DNA of 64,000 bases from Streptomyces sp. DT2A-34 (lineage in GTDB: Bacteria > Actinomycetota > Actinomycetes > Streptomycetales > Streptomycetaceae). The notes below the pieces were generated by a model. It did not search any database. It had not been told where the DNA came from and saw only the letters and a list, made by a program, of their open reading frames with translations. The number at the start of each line of letters is the position of its first letter. Position 1 is the stretch's first letter. The stretch is from assembly GCF_030499515.1 (NCBI RefSeq), contig NZ_JASTWJ010000001.1:5436001-5500000 (forward strand). Reading direction: 5' to 3'. Position numbers and translations under genes: made by a program. Of this stretch, positions 43,633 to 52,386 are shown in pieces.

Positions 43633-44877
43633 ATGAGGCTGACGGCCATCGAGGAAGGGCACCTCCGCAACGGAATGCCGGGGACGATCGGCATCGCGGC
43701 GGTGTTTCCCGGAGGGCCGTTCGACCTGGCACAGGTACGGTCCCGGGTACGTGACCGGTGGGGCGGACTGGACCGGATGAGCCTGGTCCTCCAGCCCCCC
43801 TCCGGGCCGGCGGCGCTGTCGGGCCACCGGTGGTCGGCCGCCCGGCCGTTCGATCCCGCCGCGCACATCACCGCCACGGACCAGGACCTGGAGTCCCTGC
43901 TCACCGACGGTGTCAGTCACCGGCTGCCGGCCGAACGGCCCCTGTGGCGGCTGCTGGTCACGCGGCAGGCCATCGTGCTGCTCGCCCATCACGCGTTGCT
44001 GGACGGCAGGTCCCTGGAGACCCTCTTCCGGCTGCTGATGGACGACGCCGTACCGCCGGGGCCACTCGGACAGGGCGCGGCACACCCGCTGGCCAGGGGG
44101 CGGCAGCGCCCTGCCGTCGGTCCCGCCGCCGTGTGCGGGGAGTTGCGCCGCATCGCGGTCCTGGGCCAGCCCCTTCCGCCGGCTCCCCTTGGCGAACCGC
44201 GGCCGTCGGTGGCCGTGGTCGAGCTCGACCCGCAGGTCATGCGCACGGCCCGCCGGCAGCCGGTCGACGGGCGCGGATCGACACTCAACGAGCTGCTGCT
44301 GAGCACGTACGCCGGTGCCCTGCGCGCCTGTCACGGGCCCCTGCGGTCCTGGCCGAAGGGACCGACGCCGTTCTACGCCACGGTGCCGGTCGACCTGCGG
44401 ACCCGCGACAACGCCCATCACCTCGGCAACGGCGTCACCGCGCTGCGCATGGCGCTGCCCGTCGACCTCGAATCCCCGGTGGCGCGTCTGCGGGCGTGCC
44501 AGGACGAGGTCGTGGCGTTCGACGGACGCTGTGACGCCCACCGCGCGATCCTTCCCCCGTTGGTGGCCATCGCCCGTACCGTGCCGTGGCTGGCCGGGGT
44601 GATGGCCAAGCGCCTGGCGCGTCCCGAGCTGACCACGAGTCTGTGCACCGCTTTCAAGTGGCGGGACAACCCCAGCCACTTGCACGGTCGTCCGCTGGCG
44701 CGCATCGTCCCCCTGCCGCAGCTCTCCCCGCCGGGCACGGCGAACCTCTGCCTCGTCCACACCGCCGACGCCTACACCCTCACCGTCGTCAGCCATCTGC
44801 GTGGGGGTGACGCCGGGACGATCGGGGAGGCCGTGGAGCGGGAACTGAAGGCGGTCGCGGCGTCAGATCCGTTCTGA
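43633..44877 (+). CDS. WS/DGAT-like acyltransferase (condensation superfamily), operon gene 4
   Basis: A 414-residue paralogue of operon gene 1, starting at the ATG at 43633 behind GAGAGG. The active-site motif HHALLDG (119-125) is complete. STLNELLLSTYAGALRA and VDLRTRDNAHHLGNGVTALR match the WS/DGAT pattern. Having two such enzymes flank an ACP and a KAS suggests two acylation steps, or one catalytic and one altered enzyme. It overlaps the broken end of the convergent DUF4037 gene by 15 bases. Confidence 0.82.
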   Translation: MRLTAIEEGHLRNGMPGTIGIAAVFPGGPFDLAQVRSRVRDRWGGLDRMSLVLQPPSGPAALSGHRWSAARPFDPAAHITATDQDLESLLTDGVSHRLPAERPLWRLLVTRQAIVLLAHHALLDGRSLETLFRLLMDDAVPPGPLGQGAAHPLARGRQRPAVGPAAVCGELRRIAVLGQPLPPAPLGEPRPSVAVVELDPQVMRTARRQPVDGRGSTLNELLLSTYAGALRACHGPLRSWPKGPTPFYATVPVDLRTRDNAHHLGNGVTALRMALPVDLESPVARLRACQDEVVAFDGRCDAHRAILPPLVAIARTVPWLAGVMAKRLARPELTTSLCTAFKWRDNPSHLHGRPLARIVPLPQLSPPGTANLCLVHTADAYTLTVVSHLRGGDAGTIGEAVERELKAVAASDPF

Positions 44878-46043
44878 CCCGGGCTTTCGCATGTCCTGGC
44901 TCGCGGTCCTGGTCAGTTCGGGGCGGGACAGGACGTCGGTGCTGTCGAGGAACTGGTCCACCGCGCCGACGAGCGGCAGATCGCGCAGTACCGGGTCGGT
45001 GATGCGGGCGGTGAGGGCCTCGGTGAAGCGGTCGGCGCGCAGGACCTGGAAGGGGCGGGAGTGGTACGGGCGCGTGGTGGGGTCGACGCGGTCGGTCAGG
45101 GCGAGCTCGTTGTGCAGGTGCGCGACGATGTCGTACGCGTGGGCGAGGTGCTGTTCGCGGGTGTGCCAGTCGGTGGCGGCGAGCGCGGCCGTGAGGTCGG
45201 GGGTCAGGCGGGGGCCGACGCGGGTGCGGGCGAAGGCTCCCCCACTGCCTTAAGGGCGTGGGGGCACCCCCAGCCCAGCCACTTGCCGTACGGCGGGTAA
45301 CGGCGGTCCATCAGGAGGCAGAGCCGCATCAGGTCGCGGACCAGGCGGGCGGCGGTGACGGCGGAGCCCAGTTCGTCGCCGACCTCGCCCGAGCGGCCCA
45401 CGAAGGCCTCCTCCTGCGCGATGCGCTGCCACTGGCAGGCCAGGACGTACAGCCAGACGTCGTGCGGATACCAGCGCAGCGCGCGGCGTAAGGGGGTGAG
45501 GGTGTGCAGGCCGTCGTGGAAGACGGCGCCCGCGGTGACCTCGGCGAGGAGCTGGGTGGGGGTGGCCAGCCAGTCGGCCGGGGTGATGCCCTGCGCCGGG
45601 TCGAAGCCGAGGGTGTCGGTGAACCAGGTGGAGGTGCCGGTGACTTCGACGCGGTGGTGGACGGGGCCGTCGGTGAGCCGCATGACGCGGATGTCGCGAC
45701 TCTCGCCGGTCGGGGCGAAGTTCGTCGGGTGGCCGAGGAACGTCTTCGGGAGGCGTTCGGCGAGTACGTGTCTGATGCGGGCGGCGTGGCGGGACACGTC
45801 GTGGCGGCGGAGGAAGACCTGTAGGCGCGGGCCCCATTCATGGTCGGCGGAGCGCGGGGTGTCGTAGCCGAGGACCTCGGAGCCGCTGCCCATGCGGGCG
45901 GCGGAGTGGGGGATTTTGGGGGCGGCCTCCTCCAGCAACGGGCGTACGGCGTCGGTGTAGAAGCGGCGGGCGAGTTCGAGGCCGGGGATGAAGTCGGGCT
46001 CAGGGCCGGGGGTGTTCGTGCGGTGCATATGCGTGGGGCTCAT
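44863..46043 (-). pseudogene. DUF4037 protein gene disrupted by a palindromic insertion
   Basis: The N-terminal ~260 residues are a normal DUF4037 protein, a nucleotidyltransferase-like family, with GSGSEVLGYDTPRSADHEWG and FFTDTL-type motifs (WFTDTLGFD). After YPPYGKWLG a ~35-bp GC palindrome intervenes (45238-45272). The reading frame then shifts and stops at 45204. The expected continuation AFARTRVGPRLTPDLTAAL is in another frame and runs on through REQHLAHAYDIVAHLHNEL to a stop at 44863. The gene would be about 380 codons when intact. As it stands a truncated 279-residue product is made. It is the last gene of an APH-GNAT-DUF4037 operon. Confidence 0.85.
45238..45272. repeat. GC palindrome inserted in the DUF4037 gene
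   Basis: TCCCCCACTGCC, TTAAGGGCG and TGGGGGCACCCCCA form two nested hairpins (CCCCCAC with GTGGGGG; GGGGG with CCCCC). The start GGCTCCCCCACT and the end GGGGG-N-ACCCCC-like half recur at 59525-59565 inside another gene. I recognise the type as a small palindromic sequence common in Streptomyces genomes. Confidence 0.8.
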
Positions 46044-46088
46044 GCCAGGGTGCCGTGCCCATTCGGTGGTGTGTCATGCGCAGGACGT

Positions 46089-46583
46089 TCACACCGTCCC
46101 GCGCTCCGGTGCGGTGCCCAGTTCGGCGAGCGCCTCGTCCGTCAGGCGGTAGACCGTCCACTCGTCCTGGGGGCGGGCGCCGAGGGCCTCGTAGAAGGCG
46201 ATGGACGGGGTGTTCCAGTTCAGTACGGACCACTCCAGGCGCTGGTAGCCGCGCTCCACGCACAGCCGGGCCAGTTCGGCGAGCAGGGCCTTGCCGTGGC
46301 CGGCGCCGCGGGCGGTGGGGCGGACGTAGAGGTCCTCCAGGTAGATGCCGTGGACGCCGCGCCAGGTGGAGAAGTTGAGGAACCAGATCGCGCAGCCGAC
46401 GGTCTCGCCGGTCGTGTCGTCGGCCGCGATGTGCGCGTAGGCGGCCGGGCGGTCGCCGAAGAGGGCGTCGTGGAGCTGTTCGGGGGTGGCCTTCGCCTCG
46501 TGCGGGGCCTTTTCGTACTCGGCGAGTTCGCGGATCAGGGTGTGCAGGGCGGGGATGTCGGCGGGGGTGGCGGGGCGAATCAT
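46089..46583 (-). CDS. GNAT acetyltransferase (spermidine/diamine acetyltransferase-like)
   Basis: A 164-residue GNAT with the acetyl-CoA pyrophosphate loop RPTARGAGHGKAL, preceded by YLEDLYV. C-terminal NWNTPSIAFYEALGA is typical of SSAT/YhhY-type diamine acetyltransferases. The ATG at 46583 lies nine bases after the upstream phosphotransferase gene, so the two are an operon. The neighbouring FAD enzyme of glutamylputrescine-oxidase type also hints at polyamine chemistry, but the substrate is not proven. Confidence 0.85.
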   Translation of the reverse strand: MIRPATPADIPALHTLIRELAEYEKAPHEAKATPEQLHDALFGDRPAAYAHIAADDTTGETVGCAIWFLNFSTWRGVHGIYLEDLYVRPTARGAGHGKALLAELARLCVERGYQRLEWSVLNWNTPSIAFYEALGARPQDEWTVYRLTDEALAELGTAPERGTV

Positions 46584-46592
46584 GGGGTGAGG

Positions 46593-47480
46593 CTAGCCGG
46601 GGTGGTTCCTCAGGCGCCTGGCGATTTCCAGTTGGCGCTCCTGAAGCGGGCGGCCGTCCTCGATGTCCCAGAGGCAGTTCTGCAGGAGTCGGCCGTACGT
46701 CCATGCACGCGCGCGTGCCCGGCCCAGGCCGAGTACGTCGGTCATGGCGTCGAAGCGCCAGCGGACGTCGTCGGCGTCGAAGCGGTTGTCGAGGGCGGGC
46801 CACAGCTCGAAGCCGGGGTCACCGGCGAGGGGCTTGGGGTCGATGGCGAGCCAGGGGGCGCGCACGCAGGCGAGGACGTTCTCGTCGTGCAGGTCCCAGT
46901 GCAGGAGGCGGTCGCCGGGCTCGTCGACGACTTCCCGTACGGCGGCGGCGCAGTCGGCGACGATACGGCGGGCCTGCGGGTCCGGGATGTGCTCCAGGGC
47001 CCACGGCGCCTGCTCCAGCATGTCCTGCGCGATGTCGCCGAGGCGGCGCAGGCCGGTGGGGGCGGGGAAGGACGTGAGGTGGGCCAGCAGGCCGGCGATG
47101 ACCAGGACGGACTCGTGCGGGTCGGGGTGGTGCGCGAGCATGCGGGACGAGTCGAGGCGTTCGAGGAGCATGGTGCCGGTGGGCTCGTCGTGGTCGAGGA
47201 GTCGCACCGCCCCGTCGCCGTCCCACACGCGCAGGGCGACCGGCTCGCCCTCGCTCTCCTCGTCGAGGAGTTGCAGCTTCAGGACGGCCGGGGTGCCGTC
47301 GCGCCGGAGGACGGGCAGGACCAGGGCGGCGACTCCGTGCATCGGCCGTCCGTCGAGCGTCAGCTCCCAGTGGTCGAGGAAGTCGGCCGTCAGGTCCGGG
47401 AGTCCGGCGATGAAGGCGCGGCCCGCCTCCCCGTTGTACTCCTGCTGTGATGCGGCGAGCTCCTGCGGAATGTCGATCAC
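46593..47480 (-). CDS. Aminoglycoside 6-phosphotransferase-like kinase
   Basis: A 295-residue protein kinase-fold enzyme of the APH(6)/hydroxyurea-kinase group. The catalytic loop LHWDLHDENVL and Mg-binding AIDPKPLAGDPGFELWP are intact, and AVLKLQL carries the nucleotide Lys. The start is GTG at 47480. Such enzymes phosphorylate streptomycin or other small molecules; many chromosomal Streptomyces copies do not confer resistance. It heads a three-gene leftward operon with GNAT and DUF4037. Confidence 0.87.
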   Translation of the reverse strand: MIDIPQELAASQQEYNGEAGRAFIAGLPDLTADFLDHWELTLDGRPMHGVAALVLPVLRRDGTPAVLKLQLLDEESEGEPVALRVWDGDGAVRLLDHDEPTGTMLLERLDSSRMLAHHPDPHESVLVIAGLLAHLTSFPAPTGLRRLGDIAQDMLEQAPWALEHIPDPQARRIVADCAAAVREVVDEPGDRLLHWDLHDENVLACVRAPWLAIDPKPLAGDPGFELWPALDNRFDADDVRWRFDAMTDVLGLGRARARAWTYGRLLQNCLWDIEDGRPLQERQLEIARRLRNHPG

Positions 47481-47533
47481 CTTGTGACCGTACCGGGGTG
47501 GGGGAATCGGCTCACTCGAATTAACGTCCTCGC

Positions 47534-48940
47534 ATGAGCAGCTCGGTGAGTGGTGCCGTGAACGGCGGCATCTCCTTCTGGTACGCGGACGACGGCCTCC
47601 CTGAGGTGCGTGAGCCGCTCGCGGGGGACGCCTCCGCGGACGTGGTGATCGTGGGCGGTGGGTACACGGGACTGTGGACCGCGTACTACCTGAAGAAGGC
47701 GGTCCCCTTCCTCCGTATCACCGTCCTGGAGCAGAAGTTCTGCGGGTACGGAGCCTCGGGGCGCAACGGCGGCTGGCTGTACAACGGCATCGCGGGGCGC
47801 GACCGGTACGCGAAACTGCACGGCCACGAGGCCGCCGTACGGCTGCAGCGGGCCATGAACGACACCGTCGACGAGGTCGTACGGGCCGCCGGGGAAGAGG
47901 GCATCGACGCCGATGTCCACAAGGGCGGTGTCCTCGAAGTAGCCCGCACTCCCGCCCAGTTGGCTCGGCTGAAGGCCTTCCACGAGCACGAGCTGTCGTA
48001 CGGCGAGAAGGACCGCGAGCTGTTCGGCGCCCGCGAGACCGCCGAGCGCGTCAAGGTCGCGGACGCGGTCGGTTCGAGCTGGACGCCGCACGGGGCGCGG
48101 GTGCACCCGGTGAAGCTGGTGAAGGGCCTCGCGGCGGCCGTGGCGGCGCTCGGGGTCACGATCCACGAGCTGACGCCGGTGACGGAGATCCGGCCCAAGC
48201 ACGCCGTCACGCCTTACGGCACCGTCCGCGCGCCCTATGTCCTGCGCTGCACCGAGGGGTTCACCGCCGCCCTGAAGGGGCAGCAGCGGACCTGGCTGCC
48301 CATGAACTCCTCGATGATCGCCACCGAGCCGCTGACCGAGGAGCAGTGGGAGTCGGTGGGCTGGGGCGGGCGCGAGACGCTGGGCGACATGGCGCACGCC
48401 TACATGTACGCGCAGCGCACCGCCGATGGGCGGATCGCGCTGGGCGGGCGCGGGGTGCCGTACCGCTTCGGGTCGCGGACCGACAACGACGGGCGCACGC
48501 AGGAGGCGACGGTCGAGGCGCTGCGGGAGATCCTCGTGCGGTTCTTCCCACAGCTGGCCCCGGTCCGGATCGGGCACGCCTGGTCGGGGGTGCTGGGCGT
48601 GCCGCGCGACTGGTGCGCGACGGTCACCCTGGACCGGTCGACGGGGCTCGGCTGGGCGGGTGGTTACGTCGGTTCCGGCGTCGCCACCGCCAACCTGGCG
48701 GCCCGGACGCTGCGGGACCTGGTGCAGCAGGACTCGGGCCAGGGCGGGCGCACCGAGCTGACCGAGCTGCCGTGGGTCGGCCACAAGGTGCGCAAGTGGG
48801 AGCCGGAGCCGCTGCGGTGGCTCGGGGTGCACGGGCTGTACGCCACGTACCGGGCCGCGGACCGGCGGGAGCACCTCACCCACAGCGCCGAGTCGGCGCG
48901 GCTGGCGCGGATCGCCGACCGGGTGGCCGGGCGGCACTGA
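47534..48940 (+). CDS. FAD-dependent amine oxidoreductase (DAO / PuuB-like)
   Basis: A 468-residue flavoenzyme. The N-terminal Rossmann motif VVIVGGGYTGLWTAYYL (about 37-53) is followed by the FAD-contacting YGASGRNGGW and a DAO-type C-terminal FAD loop (WAGGYVGSGVATANLAAR). Architecture matches gamma-glutamylputrescine oxidase and related amine oxidases. It is divergent from the APH-GNAT operon (53 bp between starts), so a shared promoter region is likely. Confidence 0.87.
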   Translation: MSSSVSGAVNGGISFWYADDGLPEVREPLAGDASADVVIVGGGYTGLWTAYYLKKAVPFLRITVLEQKFCGYGASGRNGGWLYNGIAGRDRYAKLHGHEAAVRLQRAMNDTVDEVVRAAGEEGIDADVHKGGVLEVARTPAQLARLKAFHEHELSYGEKDRELFGARETAERVKVADAVGSSWTPHGARVHPVKLVKGLAAAVAALGVTIHELTPVTEIRPKHAVTPYGTVRAPYVLRCTEGFTAALKGQQRTWLPMNSSMIATEPLTEEQWESVGWGGRETLGDMAHAYMYAQRTADGRIALGGRGVPYRFGSRTDNDGRTQEATVEALREILVRFFPQLAPVRIGHAWSGVLGVPRDWCATVTLDRSTGLGWAGGYVGSGVATANLAARTLRDLVQQDSGQGGRTELTELPWVGHKVRKWEPEPLRWLGVHGLYATYRAADRREHLTHSAESARLARIADRVAGRH

Positions 48941-49026
48941 AACTTTCGTCCCTGGAATCTCATGAGGGCGTTGTCGGACCCCTGTGCGACTATCGCCTCG
49001 ACGACCAGTGATCCAGGGGGGATTCC

Positions 49027-52000
49027 ATGTCCGACGACGACTTCTGTCCGCGTGCGAGACGCAGGCGGCGGGCCGTGATTCCGGCCGTGTTCGCCGCCGT
49101 CGTCTCGCTGTTCGCCTCGACTCTGGCCCTGACCGGGGCGAGCCCCGCCGTCGCCGCGGACGAGGAGTGCGCGCCGCTCGCGCTCGCGTCCTTCGGTGAT
49201 CCGGGGGACGCCGTCGGCAAGGCGACCGTCGCACCCGACTCGAGCGTCTGCTACACCGTCACCGTCGAGACGCCGGGCCTGTATCTGGCACCGGCGCTGG
49301 ACGACAGCAGCAACACCATGACCAGGCAGCTGCTCGCCGCCGACGGCAGCGAGGTGGACTGCTACGGCGACGGGTACGCCACGCACGGCATGTGCGCGGT
49401 GCCCGCGGCCGGCACCTACACGCTGAAGGTGCTCAACAACGACTGGCAGGACAAGGCCGGCTCCGTCACCTTCGTGCCGCTCGGCTCGACCCAGGGCTGC
49501 GCGGACCCCGTCGGCACCGACTGGGACCAGCCGGACGTCACCCGGACGACCGTGAGCCGAGTGGAGGTCGACTGCCAGCCCTTCGAGGGCGCGCGCGGCG
49601 ACCGGGTCCGGCTGACCTACGGCACGAAGGCGTACGGCGACTCCCTCGCCTGGATCACCGACGCGACCGGCAAGCGGATCTGCGAGCAGTTCCCGGCGAA
49701 CGACGAGGACAGCTGTGTGCTGCCCGGCGACGGCCCCTACCGGGTGATCTCCACGGTCTCGCGCGCGGAGAACGGCTTCCCCGCCGAGTACGCGGTGAAG
49801 GCGCGCCGGCTCAGCGACCCGCAGGGCTGCACCACCGCCCCGGTCCGCGCGTACGGCCCGCTGGAGCGGCAGGACCTCACCACCAACCCGTGCTTCACCT
49901 TCACCGCCGGTGCGGCGGGCCCGTACACCGTGCACTCCGTGAGCGAGGACCGGCAGGTCGGGGTGGCCCGGGTGTACGACGCGGCCGGGCTGAGCGTGTG
50001 CCGGTACGGGGCCGACCCGTGCCGGATCAAGACGCCGGGCACCTACACCGCTGTGCTCGACGACGGCACGTATCCCTTCCGTGACACGCGCGCCGGGCTG
50101 GTCGTCCTCGACCGTGCCTCCGACGCCGGATGCGTGGCGGCCGGGACGGGCCTGCACAAGGGCGAGCTGAGCGCGGTCGGTCAGTACGACTGCCTGGCGC
50201 TGGACGCCCCGCAAGGCGCCCGGATCGCCGCGCTCACCTCGCTCTCCTCGGCCGGGCTCACCCCCGAGGTGGAGGTCCTGGACCGGGCCGGCACCCCGCA
50301 GTGCGACGAGGACAAGCTGAAGGGCGGCGACTGCGCGCTCACCGGCGAGGCCCCCTACCGGGCGCTGGTGCACACCGACGACGACGGGGACACGGCGACC
50401 GGCGCCTACGCGGTGGCCTTCCACCGCACCGACGTCGCGCAGGGCTGCCCCGTCCTGCCCGCCGGAAGTTTCGCAGCGGACGGCAAGAAGGCCACGCTGA
50501 CCACCGGCGACGGCGTCTTCTCGCACTGCCTGGGCATCCCGGCGGACGCGCACACGGACGCCGAGATCTTCCAGCTGATCGCCACCGCCGGGACCGCCTC
50601 CGCGGAGTTCTCGGTGCTGGACTCCGACGGCAAGCGGGTCTGCGAGCGCTACGCCACCACCAACGGCTGGACGATCTGCTCCCTGACCCCGGGCAAGGCC
50701 CATACCGTGCTGGTGACCGGCCGCGACGAGGCCGCCACCTACACCCTGACCCGGCGGGACGTCACCGCGAGCGCCTCCTCGGCGGGCTGCGTGAAGACCG
50801 CGGCCGCCAAGGTCGGCGGACCCTCCGTGAAGAGCGCGTACGGCGACCCCGGCACCCTCGACTGCCGGCAGGTGACCACCGCCGCGGACACCGACATCGT
50901 GCACGTCAACGTGCGGGACGCCCTCGGCACCGCCAACTCCGCGGTCGTCGCCGGGGACGGCCGCGTGGAGTGCTCCTTCCGCAACACCTCTTGCGCGGTC
51001 ACCGGGTCCACCACCCACCAGGTCCTCGTGCAGACCCCGGCCAACCTCAAGGCCGCGCCCGAGTACCGCCTGGACGCCCTGCGCGTCGCGACCGCCGACG
51101 GGCCCGCGCCGGAGTGCGTCAAGGTGCCGTCGGTGGCGTACGGGTACGGGCCGATCACCGGCACGCTGGACGAGTCGCACACCGCGGTGTGCGCGGCGCT
51201 GCCGACCGCCGGGTTCGACCGCTTCGAGACCGACATCAAGGACACGGCCGGCGCCACCAGCACGGCGGTGCCGGTGCTGTACAACACGTCGACCTGGGCC
51301 AACGGCTGCACGCACTACATCCCGGAGGGCTACGACTGCGACGCGCTCGGCTCGTCCCAGCAGAGCACGCCGACGCTGTTCCTGCTGGGCCTGCCCGAGA
51401 AGGCGTCCACGACGGCCTACAGCGCCAAGCTGACCTGCACGTCCGCGCCGTGCGGCACCGAGGAGACGGCCGTCACCGCGGTCAGCCCCGACACCGGGGC
51501 CGCAGGCGGCAAGGTGAGGCTCACGGTCACCGGGACCGCGCTCGGCCCGGACGTCACCGTCCGGATCAGCCAGGCCGGGAAGACGATCACGGCGGCGGCC
51601 GACTCGGTCTCCGCGGACAACCGGACGGTGACCGCGACCCTCGATCTGACCGGCGCGGCCATCGGCACCTGGAACATCAGCGTGCTCACGCGCGGCTGGG
51701 AGTTCCCGCGCGGCACCTTCACCGTGACCCCCCAGCCCGAGCTGGAGAACACGGTGGCCCCCAAGGTGACCGGCACCGCCAAGACGGGTGCCAAGGTCAC
51801 GGCCACGACCGGGAGCTGGTCGGCGACCCCGTCGTCGTACACGTACCAGTGGAAGGCGAACGGGACGGCGATCAGCGGGGCGACGGCGTCGACGTACAGC
51901 GTCCCCGCCGCGATGGTCGGCAAGAAGCTCACCGTGACCGTGACCGCGGTCAAGTCGGGCTGGGTGAGCGGGTCGGCGACCTCGGCGGCGGTGACCGTGG

Positions 52001-52284
52001 CCAAGGGGGACGCGCCCAAGGCGACCAAGCTGCCGGTGATCAGCGGGACGGTGAAGGTCGGCAGGACGCTGAAGACGTCCAAGGGGACCTGGTCTCCGGC
52101 GGCGACGTCGTTCGCGTACCAGTGGTACGCGAACGGCAGGGCGATCAGCGGGGCGACCAAGTCGTCGCTGGTGCTGAAGTCGGCGCAGAAGGGCAAGAAG
52201 ATCACCGTGAAGGTGATCGCGCACCGTACGGGTCACAAGGACGGGTCGGCGCTGAGCAAGGCGACGAAGGCGGTCGCCGGCTGA
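49027..52284 (+). CDS. Large secreted modular protein with cysteine-pair modules and Ig-like repeats
   Basis: A 1085-residue exported protein; ATG at 49027 behind CAGGGGGG, signal peptide to about 43 (ASPAVAA). Residues 45-800 comprise six or so degenerate ~110-residue modules, many starting (Q/A)GC and holding a second Cys ~20 residues on (QGCADPV, QGCTTAP, AGCVAAG, QGCPVLP, AGCVKTA, PECVKVP), resembling bacterial pre-peptidase C-terminal domains. An IPT/TIG-like domain follows (about 815-905), then two Ig-like repeats with YQWKANGTAISGAT and YQWYANGRAISGAT. No LPXTG or membrane anchor is visible. An adhesin-like or matrix protein is inferred; there is no catalytic motif. Confidence 0.82.
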   Translation: MSDDDFCPRARRRRRAVIPAVFAAVVSLFASTLALTGASPAVAADEECAPLALASFGDPGDAVGKATVAPDSSVCYTVTVETPGLYLAPALDDSSNTMTRQLLAADGSEVDCYGDGYATHGMCAVPAAGTYTLKVLNNDWQDKAGSVTFVPLGSTQGCADPVGTDWDQPDVTRTTVSRVEVDCQPFEGARGDRVRLTYGTKAYGDSLAWITDATGKRICEQFPANDEDSCVLPGDGPYRVISTVSRAENGFPAEYAVKARRLSDPQGCTTAPVRAYGPLERQDLTTNPCFTFTAGAAGPYTVHSVSEDRQVGVARVYDAAGLSVCRYGADPCRIKTPGTYTAVLDDGTYPFRDTRAGLVVLDRASDAGCVAAGTGLHKGELSAVGQYDCLALDAPQGARIAALTSLSSAGLTPEVEVLDRAGTPQCDEDKLKGGDCALTGEAPYRALVHTDDDGDTATGAYAVAFHRTDVAQGCPVLPAGSFAADGKKATLTTGDGVFSHCLGIPADAHTDAEIFQLIATAGTASAEFSVLDSDGKRVCERYATTNGWTICSLTPGKAHTVLVTGRDEAATYTLTRRDVTASASSAGCVKTAAAKVGGPSVKSAYGDPGTLDCRQVTTAADTDIVHVNVRDALGTANSAVVAGDGRVECSFRNTSCAVTGSTTHQVLVQTPANLKAAPEYRLDALRVATADGPAPECVKVPSVAYGYGPITGTLDESHTAVCAALPTAGFDRFETDIKDTAGATSTAVPVLYNTSTWANGCTHYIPEGYDCDALGSSQQSTPTLFLLGLPEKASTTAYSAKLTCTSAPCGTEETAVTAVSPDTGAAGGKVRLTVTGTALGPDVTVRISQAGKTITAAADSVSADNRTVTATLDLTGAAIGTWNISVLTRGWEFPRGTFTVTPQPELENTVAPKVTGTAKTGAKVTATTGSWSATPSSYTYQWKANGTAISGATASTYSVPAAMVGKKLTVTVTAVKSGWVSGSATSAAVTVAKGDAPKATKLPVISGTVKVGRTLKTSKGTWSPAATSFAYQWYANGRAISGATKSSLVLKSAQKGKKITVKVIAHRTGHKDGSALSKATKAVAG

Positions 52285-52322
52285 TCGTCGCCGCGAGGGC
52301 CGGCCGGCCCTCGCGCAGGGGT

Positions 52323-52361
52323 GGGGGAGGGGCTCCGCGGTTCGGCGGGGCCCCTTCCCCC
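52323..52361 (+). terminator. Terminator after the secreted modular protein gene
   Basis: GGGGGAGGGGCTCCGC and GGCGGGGCCCCTTCCCCC pair with minor mismatches around GGTTC, 39 bases past the stop. The convergent oxidoreductase gene ends at 52387, so it may serve both. Confidence 0.7.
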
Positions 52362-52386
52362 GTTGGTGGAGGCCGTGGCGTGAAAG

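Noticed and set aside
48664..52236. 1190-codon minus-strand open frame
   Set aside because: It is antisense to the secreted modular protein and the FAD enzyme, both of which have clear domains, a signal peptide or Rossmann motif and good starts.
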